NCBI GenBank assembly: GCA_016785955.1
Contig: JAEUWH010000123.1
Location: 1-64,000, forward strand
Length of the DNA: 64,000 bases
From: Pseudobdellovibrionaceae bacterium
Lineage (GTDB): Bacteria > Bdellovibrionota > Bdellovibrionia > Bdellovibrionales > Bdellovibrionaceae
Reading direction: 5' to 3'
Shown here piece after piece: positions 1 to 6,925 of the stretch. Within the stretch, counting starts at the first letter, position 1. Each line of letters starts with the position of its first letter. Position numbers and translations under genes: made by a program. Under the pieces are notes generated by a model. That model did no database searches. It was not told where the DNA came from and was given only the letters and a program-made list of their open reading frames with translations.

Positions 1-141
1 AGGATTGGATGGCGATTAAGCGGCTCAATTTTTAATTCTAACGTGGCACAACATGAATGAAATTGGCTGGCACACGATCATGGAAATCGAGTGGCACAGC
101 ATCTAGGAAATTAGGTGGCACACAATGGCGGAAATTCGACA
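1..141 (+). mobile_element. Right end of an IS21-type insertion sequence (partial)
   Basis: The first 35 bases hold the tail of an open frame ending in TAA at 33-35. It is followed by four copies of a 24-bp unit, and the last unit finishes in CGACA at about 137-141. IS21-family elements carry several short repeats just inside each end, downstream of istB, and usually end in CA, so this layout suggests the right end of such an element. The istA/istB genes would lie left of the window and are not seen. The family call is inference from the repeat architecture; the tail itself is too short to identify. Confidence 0.5.
44..139 (+). repeat. Four tandem 24-bp repeats (IS end sub-repeats)
   Basis: TGGCACA recurs at exactly 44, 68, 92 and 116, and each copy carries a GGAAAT-like block (GAAATT in the first) 13-15 bases further on. 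The period is 24 bp, a multiple of three, so the repeats are also read as an eight-residue peptide repeat (xGTxSxKx type) at the start of the overlapping coding frame. They are probably transposase-binding sites. Confidence 0.8.
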
Positions 142-740
142 ACCCCACAGGAATTACGATAAGGGATCGTCATTCAAGGCGACTTAAAGGAACTTATCTT
201 GATCGAGAAGAAATAGAATCAGTTTTCAATGCCTATGATCGTAAAGGCATAATTTTTCCTGCTTCAAAGAAACTAAACCACAAAAACAGTGATAAATATG
301 ATGACTTGATTGCTGTGTGGACTGACTATTTTAATAAGAAGTTTGAAGCGAATCCTCCACTTGATCCCGATGTTGTAAAGGCCTTAATCGCAAGTGAGTC
401 TGGTTTTCGCGAAGATCCTCCAGAAAACAAAATAGCTTTCGGTATTGCTCAAATCACACCTGAAACTTTCAAGGCACTTCAAGATCCTAAAGGTGAGGTT
501 AAGGATTTTATCTTTAACGACATTCGCAAGAAAGATTTGAAAGACCCTAACATCAACATACCAATGGCAGTCAGATGGCTTCATAGAAAGAAAAGATTAG
601 CCGAAGGGAAATTGGGCCGATCGGCAACTGCAGAAGAAATTATTCTGGAATACAAAGGCTTGCTAAAGAATAGCAGCAGTTTAAAAAACAAGGCTCTTGA
701 AAATTTTAGGAAAAGTTATGGCCAGCTTAAAAGTAAATAG
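57..740 (+). CDS. Lytic transglycosylase-like protein, 5' end replaced by IS sequence
   Basis: The 227-residue frame contains an SLT-type goose-lysozyme core. ALIASESGFRE (about residues 109-119) holds the candidate catalytic glutamate, AFGIAQITPETF follows, and a DPNINIPMAVRWL block is typical of the helix after the active site. Such enzymes cleave peptidoglycan strands to anhydromuropeptides. Residues 1-28 are translated from the IS21-type terminal repeats, and there is no signal peptide. The native start and export signal were therefore probably lost when the element inserted, and the true first codon is uncertain. It overlaps the following lipoprotein gene by 23 bases. The family call is good; present function is doubtful. 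Confidence 0.75.
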   Translation: MKLAGTRSWKSSGTASRKLGGTQWRKFDNPTGITIRDRHSRRLKGTYLDREEIESVFNAYDRKGIIFPASKKLNHKNSDKYDDLIAVWTDYFNKKFEANPPLDPDVVKALIASESGFREDPPENKIAFGIAQITPETFKALQDPKGEVKDFIFNDIRKKDLKDPNINIPMAVRWLHRKKRLAEGKLGRSATAEEIILEYKGLLKNSSSLKNKALENFRKSYGQLKSK

Positions 741-1242
741 TCTTTTATTATTGTTTATGGGTCTTTTGGTCGGATGTGTTTCGTCTTCTTACAAGATAGA
801 TAGTCAGACTGAGGGGCGAACTCAACTCTTGGTCACTCGGAATAGAGTAAATCTTGAGTGTTTTGAAATTCCTAAAGATGAATATGAAGGAGACATAAAA
901 GAAGCTCACTTATTTTCAATTAATGTCTTGGATGAGAGCAAAACAGTTTTGACTGTCAGTCAGGGGAATATTTTAGGTAAGGAAGACTGTTTCAGAAGAA
1001 TAAATAAAATCGGCAAGATTTTGAAAAGTGGAACTAAGATTTTTATTGGCGGTATGGGTGATTTGGATAAATCTAATGAGGTGCCAGAGCGGCGTTATTC
1101 ATTTCCTGGCCTGGGTCAATTTCCATTAAATGGACAAAACTTGCAGTTTATGGTCATTTGGAATGACAAAGGGATGTGCTACAACGCTTATTCAGGTGAT
1201 CAAAAGCCTTGTCCCAGTGACGAGTTTCCAATTAGGAAGTAG
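718..1242 (+). CDS. Lipoprotein of unknown function
   Basis: I chose the ATG at 718 because an AGGAAA ribosome site lies just upstream (about 708-713); an in-frame ATG at 697 is the alternative. The protein starts MASLKVNSLLLLFMGLLVGC, a clear lipoprotein signal with the lipobox LVGC, then a mature domain of about 150 residues that I do not recognise. It contains several cysteines (near ECFEIP, EDCFRR and GMCYNAY) that could form disulfides in the periplasm. It overlaps the end of the transglycosylase gene, so the two are probably cotranscribed and may act together on the envelope. Confidence 0.65.
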   Translation: MASLKVNSLLLLFMGLLVGCVSSSYKIDSQTEGRTQLLVTRNRVNLECFEIPKDEYEGDIKEAHLFSINVLDESKTVLTVSQGNILGKEDCFRRINKIGKILKSGTKIFIGGMGDLDKSNEVPERRYSFPGLGQFPLNGQNLQFMVIWNDKGMCYNAYSGDQKPCPSDEFPIRK

Positions 1243-1344
1243 TTGAACGAAGACTAAAGGGTATTCATAGGTTTGATTGTGGGCGATATTGACGACTATT
1301 TTGTTCGGAGCATTTTGCAATTATAAGAGTCCCAAGTGACCTTG

Positions 1345-1632
1345 CTAATCTTGCTGGTATTGGTTCTGCAAAAAAGATCCAGGCGTGGCCCCCTTTGCCA
1401 GATTGGTTTTACCCATTCGTTCTCGCATACGGGGGCATACTGTCGCAAACAATCTATATTTTTTCTTTTGAAGATAAGCCCATAAATCAACAACTTCAGT
1501 GTGCGAATCACGTATTTCATAACTAGCTGAAATCAAAATGTTTGTATCAAAAATGGTTCCTCGAAAAGCACCAGAATCTTCAAGTGAAGATGTATACGTA
1601 TCAATTTGCGAAAAAGGGATCACTTTTCCCAA
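1345..1632 (-). pseudogene. PIN-domain (VapC-like) toxin, probably truncated
   Basis: The 95-residue frame opens with TTG directly after the stop of the small upstream gene. It carries GTIFDTNILISAS, the first acidic motif of PIN ribonucleases, and continues through YRLFATV. After that the sequence no longer resembles the family: the usual second and third acidic motifs are missing and the frame stops early. PIN toxins are normally about 120-150 residues. I read it as a toxin that has lost its C-terminal half by frameshift or deletion. The upstream partner is intact, as expected for a decaying toxin-antitoxin locus. Confidence 0.55.
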
Positions 1633-1809
1633 CTAAACCTCAGGCTGTCTTGCAATTTTGCGTTTTTCATTTTCTTTAGATTGTTCTTTTTCAATCTGCT
1701 CAAACATTTCATTTAATTTATTGATTTCTGAATCTGTTAATTTTCGTTTGCGTCGGGCCTTGAGATCGCTGGCTAAAGTACGAATGCTTTTAGGGGTTGT
1801 AGTTTTCAT
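1633..1809 (-). CDS. Small charged protein, likely antitoxin partner of the PIN protein
   Basis: A 58-codon gene with ATG at 1809 and a very strong ribosome site (AGGAGG about 8 bases upstream). It begins MKTTTPKSIRTLASDLKARR and is rich in Lys, Arg, Glu and Gln, with a predicted helical, coiled-coil-like C-terminal half. Its TAG stop is followed immediately by the TTG start of the PIN-domain frame, the usual antitoxin-then-toxin order with translational coupling. I do not recognise the antitoxin family; the role is inferred from size, charge and position. Confidence 0.55.
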   Translation of the reverse strand: MKTTTPKSIRTLASDLKARRKRKLTDSEINKLNEMFEQIEKEQSKENEKRKIARQPEV

Positions 1810-1976
1810 TTTAGGCTCCTCCTAGAAACATTAATATATCACAAGAGCATAGACTATAACGGCTTGAAAGTACATGGGGTTTTCGATGAACACACTTGAA
1901 GATGGGATGCATTCGGCGTGCTAAAGAGCATTCATATCTAATTGAATCCCCTCATTTACAACAAATGGGTTTCTAT

Positions 1977-2015
1977 TTTCAAAACTAAGTATGTAACTAA
2001 GGTGTAGGTTTCGAT
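1977..2015 (+). repeat. ~38-bp direct repeat, copy A
   Basis: This stretch closely matches 3086-3124: both contain CTAAGTATGTA, then CTAAGGTG, then AGGTT and CGAT, differing at a few positions and one single-base gap. The two copies lie in the same orientation on either side of the NIF3-like gene and the toxin-antitoxin pair, so they may mark the edges of an acquired cassette. Confidence 0.7.
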
Positions 2016-2027
2016 GTTTTTGTAACT

Positions 2028-2354
2028 TTAAGGCTGCAAAGGATTAATTAAGTAGAATTCAAAAGCAGGCTCTTCATATGGATGGTTTGTTTTTAATGCG
2101 GCTAACGCACCCTCAAGAAAAGTTTCCTCACAAATCATTTCAACTTTATATTCTTTTACCTTTTTAACTTCATTCTGCTTACCAATATAGGGTTTACTTG
2201 AAGGCAAGGGTCTAAACTGTCCTTCCCCTAAGGTTGCCCAGCAGCAGTAGTCATAATTTTCGTATCTTCCCGCGCCTGCGTGAAATAAAGCATCTTTTAC
2301 TTTTTCTAAATGCGATTCTGGGACATAAAAAGAGAGCTTAAATATTTTTTTCAT
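2028..2354 (-). CDS. NIF3/YqfO-related small protein
   Basis: A 108-residue protein resembling the small standalone NIF3-related (CutA-like) proteins. Typical features are KLSFYVPESHLEKVKDALF at the start, the GAGRYENYDYC segment, and the C-terminal NHPYEEPAFEFY. The HPYEEPA block is diagnostic for the family. Its biochemical role is unknown; the fold is ferredoxin-like and often trimeric. It lies 4 bases downstream of the antitoxin gene in the same orientation, so it may ride on the toxin-antitoxin transcript. Length is normal for the family. Confidence 0.8.
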   Translation of the reverse strand: MKKIFKLSFYVPESHLEKVKDALFHAGAGRYENYDYCCWATLGEGQFRPLPSSKPYIGKQNEVKKVKEYKVEMICEETFLEGALAALKTNHPYEEPAFEFYLINPLQP

Positions 2355-2358
2355 TCAA

Positions 2359-2661
2359 TTAAGCCGACTCTAATTTTACTTCGTAGTGAAACCCTTCTTT
2401 TATAAGAGAATCACGAAGAGCTAGTTGAATCATGCCCATTTCGGGTAGGCCAATCTTCTTAGCAATGCGTGCCGCTCGTGTAGGAGATGGAATGCGACGT
2501 CCTTTTTCAAGGTCATTCAAGTTTTGTACAGAAAGACCAACTTTTTTTGCAAAGGCGGTTTGACTCAAATCCTCACCTTCGCGCCAAGCTTTTAAAAGAC
2601 TTCCAAAAGTTAAAGTCCCATATCGTTTTTCTAATTTTTCAAAATAAGATTTAGTACTCAT
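2359..2661 (-). CDS. HTH antitoxin (Xre/HigA type)
   Basis: The chosen ATG at 2661 has GGAGG 9 bases upstream; an in-frame ATG 24 bases earlier lacks this. The roughly 100-residue protein has a lambda-repressor-type helix-turn-helix in the middle: LSQTAFAKKVGLSVQNLNDLEKG, followed by RRIPSPTRAARIAKKIGLPE. It should neutralise the toxin encoded just upstream and repress their shared promoter. The gene overlaps the toxin gene by 11 bases, and the toxin-first order matches HigBA systems. Confidence 0.85.
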   Translation of the reverse strand: MSTKSYFEKLEKRYGTLTFGSLLKAWREGEDLSQTAFAKKVGLSVQNLNDLEKGRRIPSPTRAARIAKKIGLPEMGMIQLALRDSLIKEGFHYEVKLESA

Positions 2662-2932
2662 GTTTATGAACCTCCAATAACTCAATGTGGACTCGATCCT
2701 GAATCACATGATAAATGAGCCTATAAGCTCTATTCATGCGCACAGATCGTTGACCTTTGCGTTCGCCTTTTAACGGCTCATCGTGAAAACCCGGCGATTT
2801 CATTACCTCAGTCAATCCATTAGACTCTACCAAGAAGATCCAAAATATGACTTTTTTTCTGATAAAGTCAGGGACTTTACTAAGTTGCTTTTCGAAGGAG
2901 CGGCTACGTGAAACCTGGGTACGAATTTCCAT
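2651..2932 (-). CDS. RelE/HigB-type mRNA interferase toxin
   Basis: A 93-residue basic protein with the RelE-superfamily pattern. SRSFEKQLSKVPDFIRKKV is the N-terminal helix, GFHDEPLKGERKGQRSVRMN leads into the core strand, and YRLIYHV precedes VHIELLEVHKHEY at the end. The RSVRMNRAYRLIY block carries the Arg residues typical of ribosome-dependent endoribonucleases. It starts at the ATG at 2932 with no good ribosome site and a very short predicted leader, consistent with low toxin synthesis. The HTH antitoxin gene follows with an overlap. Confidence 0.85.
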   Translation of the reverse strand: MEIRTQVSRSRSFEKQLSKVPDFIRKKVIFWIFLVESNGLTEVMKSPGFHDEPLKGERKGQRSVRMNRAYRLIYHVIQDRVHIELLEVHKHEY

Positions 2933-2942
2933 GCTTAGAACA

Positions 2943-2971
2943 ATAGTACTTCAATTTGAAGTAAATGTAAA
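2943..2971 (-). promoter_or_regulatory. Toxin-antitoxin promoter with embedded palindromic operator
   Basis: On the minus strand TTTACA (2966-2971) and TACTAT (2943-2948) are separated by exactly 17 bases, a good sigma-70 promoter for the toxin gene. A perfect 17-bp palindrome, TACTTCAATTTGAAGTA (2947-2963), fills the spacer. Binding there by the Xre antitoxin would block the polymerase, the usual autoregulation of such pairs. Confidence 0.65.
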
Positions 2972-3085
2972 GTCATATATTTGATCTTTACAGCCAGTAT
3001 ATTGAAGCTGGACGAATGGAAGAAGTTTCTCAAAATTGTCTATAATTACCAAAGGGACGCACGTTCTGCGTCTTGCTTTTTCCAA

Positions 3086-3124
3086 TTTCAAACTAAGTAT
3101 GTAGCTAAGGTGCAGGTTCCGATT
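3086..3124 (+). repeat. ~38-bp direct repeat, copy B
   Basis: Second copy of the repeat at 1977-2015, in the same orientation and about 1.1 kb away. Together the copies bracket the NIF3-like gene and the toxin-antitoxin pair. Confidence 0.7.
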
Positions 3125-3208
3125 CAAAACTCCTCCACCATTTACCCCCTGGTTATATTCGATTTGACAGGGGTTGATCTTAATAGGTAAAAATCCCAAT
3201 AGGTCCAT

Positions 3209-3232
3209 ACCGGAGAGATACTTTACACTTTT
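3209..3232 (+). repeat. Left terminal inverted repeat of the IS481-type element
   Basis: Twenty-four bases beginning ACCGGAGAGATA. The partner at 4419-4442 is its reverse complement with a single mismatch. The transposase stop codon (3223-3225) falls inside this repeat. Confidence 0.75.
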
Positions 3233-4398
3233 TCAAAACCAAAAGGATCTTCCGCTGGTTCAACTCTAGAACCTCGTTCATCGAAGTAATCTAGATCATA
3301 ATCCATAAAACTTACGACCCAAAGACCATCTTCCATTTCTTTTATTCCAACCTGCTGACCAGCAAACGATCTACTTAAGCTCACTTTCAAAGTCTTCGTG
3401 CAGATTCGACCACATTGGGTGACCGTAATCGTCTGATCATGCAGTGGATAAAACAATGGCTCTAACTTCTTGTACTCTTTATCGGACTTTTTATAAATTT
3501 CTGAAGGGTATTTATTTTTTATTCCTTCATGCGGCCTTTCAAAATTAAAAATATTTTGAAAATTATCAAAACATTCTTGCTGTGATACTAGCGTTTGTCG
3601 TGGCGGTCTTGTGGTTGCCAGTTTTAATGTTAAATGCATTCGCTCATGTCTGCCATTTTCTTCAGGATGACCTGGGTTGATGCGTTCTAAATTAATTCCA
3701 TGTCGCATCCATCAGACAGATAATTTTGTTAAATTATAAAATGATTGCCCATTTGCAAATGGATTTCCATTATCAGTTCTTAAAGAGTCAGGTATTCCAA
3801 ATTCTTTAAATGCTCTCGTAAAAACTTCAAAGGCAAATTCTTCTTGGGTTGATGATAAAGCATCACATTTAATTAAATATCTTGAAGCGTAGTCGGTGAT
3901 TGTCAGCGGATAACAATACTGACGATTGCCTAGCATAAATTCGCCTTTATAATCTGCGCACCAAAGCTGATTTGGCTCTGTGACGTGTTCTAACGGTGTG
4001 CCTGTAACTTTAAATTTTCTGCGACCTAGTCGGTGCTTCACCAAACCATGACGATCAAGGATGGCATGTATGGTGCTTTTTGCTGGCGTTTTCACATCAG
4101 GATATTTTTTAATTATTTTTTCTCTGATTTTCGGCGCACCCCAATCAGGATATTCACGTTTTAAGTCTAAAATCATCGCTTCAACTTGCACGGGTAAAGC
4201 ATTTGCATATCTATGCGGTGTTCTTTTCTGTTCCACTAAAGCGCATTGACCCATCATCTTGTAACGATCAATTAATTTGTAAGCTGTTGGTCTGGTGATT
4301 CCAAATTCTTTACAAAGAGGCGCTATCTTTTCACCCTCAAGGTACCTTGCTATAAATTTTAACTTCTCATCCATCTTATTACACTCCTTCCAACCCAT
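3223..4398 (-). pseudogene. IS481-family transposase broken by an in-frame TGA
   Basis: Two same-frame pieces (4398-3712 and 3708-3223) make one DDE transposase. The first has an HTH (GITRPTAYKLIDRY) and the first two catalytic aspartates (WCADYKG and RTDNGNPF). The second has the catalytic glutamate region GHPEENGRHERMH and the RPHEG motif. The pieces are separated by a TGA where relatives have tryptophan: SVWW-type sequence reads SV-stop-W. A single G-to-A change in TGG would explain it. Unless the stop is read through, no full enzyme is made. Confidence 0.85.
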
Positions 4399-4418
4399 TG
4401 GAATTCCTCCTTGATCGG

Positions 4419-4442
4419 AAAAGTGTAAACTATCTCTCCGGT
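4419..4442 (+). repeat. Right terminal inverted repeat of the IS481-type element
   Basis: Partner of 3209-3232, ending TCTCTCCGGT. It lies upstream of the transposase start and is followed by an outer copy of the TGTAAACTAT motif. Confidence 0.75.
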
Positions 4443-4458
4443 ATAAAATGTAAACTAT

Positions 4459-4746
4459 GTGTCAGGACGGACAACAAAATTTATTTCTAAGAGGAAAGAG
4501 AAATATCCCAAAGTTCCATCGAGAAAAGATGGTGGAGCAAGCGATGACGAATCAGCTTACCTGCACTTTGGAGTTTGTTATTACGAACTCGAAGCCATGA
4601 CGAAGTATCTCGGTGAGAAGAAAGCCATCGAAAATTTTAGCTCTGAAGATGTTTACTCTTGGATTCGAAAAGAAATTTTAAGTAATCGAGAATTTGTGGA
4701 GAAGGCCTTGGAGGATTCGGGCATTCAATGGAAGGACGCAGGTTAG
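4459..4746 (+). pseudogene. C-terminal fragment of an unknown gene, 5' end lost to the IS
   Basis: The 95-codon frame opens with a GTG inside the outer end of the IS481-type element, and an in-frame stop lies just upstream within the element. The first residues are therefore IS-encoded and the true N-terminus is missing. The remainder is charged and probably helical, with a segment starting HFGVCYYELEAMTKYLGEKK and continuing through VYSWIRKEIL. I do not recognise the family. It is probably non-functional, though expression from the IS end cannot be ruled out. Confidence 0.45.
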
Positions 4747-5221
4747 CTACATAATTAGTAAATATCTAGTTTGCGTTACCCACGTTTTGGAAATTGGGCA
4801 ACGCGATTAGAAAGTGTGTATACTTTCTGTTGCCCAGAGAAGCTAAGTATTTTACTTCACGCACTCCAAGGTCATTCTCGGCGCCTACAATGACCGAATC
4901 GAACAAGGCATAGTAGGCAGCAGTCTTCAAGGCCTGGGGATCATTGTCGTTGATAATAGTAAGATCCTTTTATAGTCACTTACTATTTTTTGGAGATCGA
5001 TCTTCCGTTTATCGCTCATCTGATTTTCCCGCTGTCGATCGGCGACTGTCGTAACCGTTGATGCCGTTTGATTTCTTGTTATAACGGTCCCACGGCTTGT
5101 GTTGACCGCAGCTAGAGCAGGCTTTTATTAGTATGTCAGGGAATATATGTAGTCAGAACTCAACATACAATCTGGTTGTAGTTGTAAGTAGTTGAAATAA
5201 CTTAAAAATATATCGCCAGCT

Positions 5222-5262
5222 CAACTTGCTACAATAATTTTATAAAAAATTGTAGCAAGTTG
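5222..5262 (+). promoter_or_regulatory. 14-bp perfect inverted repeat upstream of fic
   Basis: CAACTTGCTACAAT (5222-5235) and its exact reverse complement (5249-5262) are separated by 13 AT-rich bases. It could form an RNA hairpin, but no T-run follows. The core ACAAT/ATTGTAG recurs in the sites nearer the gene, so an operator seems more likely than a terminator. Confidence 0.5.
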
Positions 5263-5334
5263 GTGGTTTCTGTAAATAGCTAATTTTATTTAGCTTTGTT
5301 TGATATCTTGAAATATCTACCAAAAATTCACAAA

Positions 5335-5357
5335 TTTTTGTAGATAATCTACAAAAA
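5335..5357 (+). promoter_or_regulatory. Palindromic operator-like site at the fic promoter
   Basis: TTTTTGTAGA and TCTACAAAAA form 10-bp perfect arms around a 3-base centre. Half-site copies occur nearby (CTACCAAAAA near 5328, CTACAATA near 5361). It ends about 50 bases before the fic start, close to an AT-rich -10-like stretch at 5381-5392. It could bind the wHTH of Fic itself or another regulator. Confidence 0.55.
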
Positions 5358-5408
5358 TAACTACAATATTTGCTGCAAATTATGTTAATATATTGCAGGA
5401 GTTTTTAG

Positions 5409-6680
5409 GTGAAGAGGGACTACTTTGATTTTTTAAATTCTAGCTTATGGATAAACTATACCCAACAACGGTATTTGACTCCCGAAGAAATTAAATATCG
5501 TTTAAAGCAACAGGGCAAAAGTGAAGAGGAATGGCCATCAATTCGTAAAGAAATTGTTGCATCTAGGAAGACTGGATCGATAACATTATTTTTTAAGTCA
5601 ATTGAACCAAAGTTTTGGTTTTACCCCGCAGATATCATTCATAAAAAAATAAACGATATAGAAAAGCTAGGTAAAGATCTTTATGAGCAGATTAATAAAA
5701 ATGCTTCATTTAAGACAGAATTTCTTTTGGACTCTGCAATTGAAGAAGCAATTACATCCGCTATCTATGAGGGTGCGCAGAGTACGCGAGCACAGGCGGA
5801 GCAGCTCATTGCCTCTGATGAACGTCCAAAAAACAAAGACGAATGGATGCTCATTAAAAATTTTAAAGCAATGAAATGGGTTAAAAATAACCAGCAGACT
5901 GCCTTATCAAAAGAAGTAATTCTTCAATTACACCACATTGTTACAGAGAATACCCTTGAGGGTGACGACATAAACTTTCAAGGTAAATTTCGAAATGACA
6001 AGGTCTTTGTTGGCCCCCACGAAGGCATAAACCACGGTAAAATTGAACAAGCAATAAACGAAATGATTCAATTAACAACGAATAATCCGAGATACTTTCA
6101 TCCATTACTAAAAGGAATTTTAGTCCACTATTTTATGGGATACATTCACCCTTTTTTTGATGGTAATGGGCGAACGGCAAGAGCTTTGTTTTATTTTAAA
6201 TCCATTAGAAATCAGTTGAATTATATAGAGTTACTGTCCGTTTCTGCATACTTAAGGATTCACGGTAAGCAATATGAAAACAGTTTTGTTAAGGTCAAAG
6301 AAAATGAATATGATCTTACATATTTTATTGATTTCTGCCTTGATTCAATTTTGTCAGCGTTAAAGGAAGTGTCTCGAAAAGTTGGTTATTTGCTAAGGAT
6401 GACTGATTTGAAAGAAAGATTCGAGTTATCTCAGACACAAATCGGTTTGATTCAAAGGATGGCTCTACATAAGTTCAGAACCATTGATATAGAGGAATAC
6501 GCTCAACAAATTTCCAAATCTAGAGAGTTCGCTAGGCAAGAGTTAAAGCGTCTTCTTGACCTGAATTTAGTTTCTGAAATTAAAATGAGTAAGAAGTTGG
6601 TATATAAAGTAAATGCAGAGAAGTTAAAAGAGCTTTATAAAGAGGAGTCTCTAAGCGCTAGCATAAATGACCAATCTTAA
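5409..6680 (+). CDS. Fic-domain AMP transferase with inhibitory motif and winged helix
   Basis: The GTG start at 5409 follows a GCAGGAG ribosome site. The 423-residue protein has the canonical Fic active site HPFFDGNGRTAR near residue 247, so all catalytic residues (His, Asp, Asn, Arg) are present. SAIYEG near residue 117 fits the (S/T)xxxE(G/N) inhibitory motif placed N-terminal to the Fic core (class II), whose glutamate blocks ATP binding until relieved. The last ~80 residues look like a winged helix (IDIEEYAQQISKSREFARQE). Such proteins transfer AMP to a target protein hydroxyl, or remove it. The target is unknown. Single gene with its own palindrome-rich promoter, in an accessory island. 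Confidence 0.9.
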   Translation: MKRDYFDFLNSSLWINYTQQRYLTPEEIKYRLKQQGKSEEEWPSIRKEIVASRKTGSITLFFKSIEPKFWFYPADIIHKKINDIEKLGKDLYEQINKNASFKTEFLLDSAIEEAITSAIYEGAQSTRAQAEQLIASDERPKNKDEWMLIKNFKAMKWVKNNQQTALSKEVILQLHHIVTENTLEGDDINFQGKFRNDKVFVGPHEGINHGKIEQAINEMIQLTTNNPRYFHPLLKGILVHYFMGYIHPFFDGNGRTARALFYFKSIRNQLNYIELLSVSAYLRIHGKQYENSFVKVKENEYDLTYFIDFCLDSILSALKEVSRKVGYLLRMTDLKERFELSQTQIGLIQRMALHKFRTIDIEEYAQQISKSREFARQELKRLLDLNLVSEIKMSKKLVYKVNAEKLKELYKEESLSASINDQS

Positions 6681-6925
6681 TTTTGAAAGAAAAGGGGTAA
6701 GTTTGGGGGTATGGCTACGTACCATCAAATTCTTATTACAAGAAATCAATTGCTTAAGAGACTAGTGTGGGTAGTCTGATCGCTCCAGTTCAAGTTCATT
6801 CTGTCACAAAGATACTTACCTTTTTGTGGTGGAATAGTTTGCTTTCCGTACTTCTTTTTAGGCAACGCGTGATTTCCTTTTTAGTATCTGCTTGTCATGA
6901 GAGCTAGGTCTTGGTCATATTTAGC

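Larger units (their letters stand above)
3209..4466 (-). mobile_element. IS481-type insertion sequence, inactive
   Basis: The transposase frame is enclosed by matching inverted sequences: 3209-3232 and 4419-4442 are reverse complements over 24 bases with one mismatch. The right end carries a second copy of the inner motif TGTAAACTAT (4424-4433 and 4449-4458, 25 bases apart) before a TGTCA-type terminus near 4460-4466. No matching outer segment is visible on the left, so that end looks truncated or diverged. No target duplication could be identified. Confidence 0.75.
4747..5408 (+). other. Gene-free stretch with remnant coding sequence and palindromes
   Basis: About 660 bases without an intact gene. 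A 40-codon open stretch (about 4850-4976) reads like the tail of a degraded gene (THSKVILGAYNDRIEQGIVG and onward to a TAG) and has no start. From 5200 the sequence becomes very AT-rich and carries the inverted repeats described separately, probably the Fic promoter region. Confidence 0.5.

Noticed and set aside
1977-3124. Integron attC sites around the toxin-antitoxin cassette
   Set aside because: The repeats lack the GTTRRRY/RYYYAAC core sites and imperfect palindrome expected for attC.
6750-6898. Possible short minus-strand coding stretch before the methyltransferase
   Set aside because: A roughly 40-codon open stretch with a weak TTG start; no motif, so more likely a remnant than a gene.
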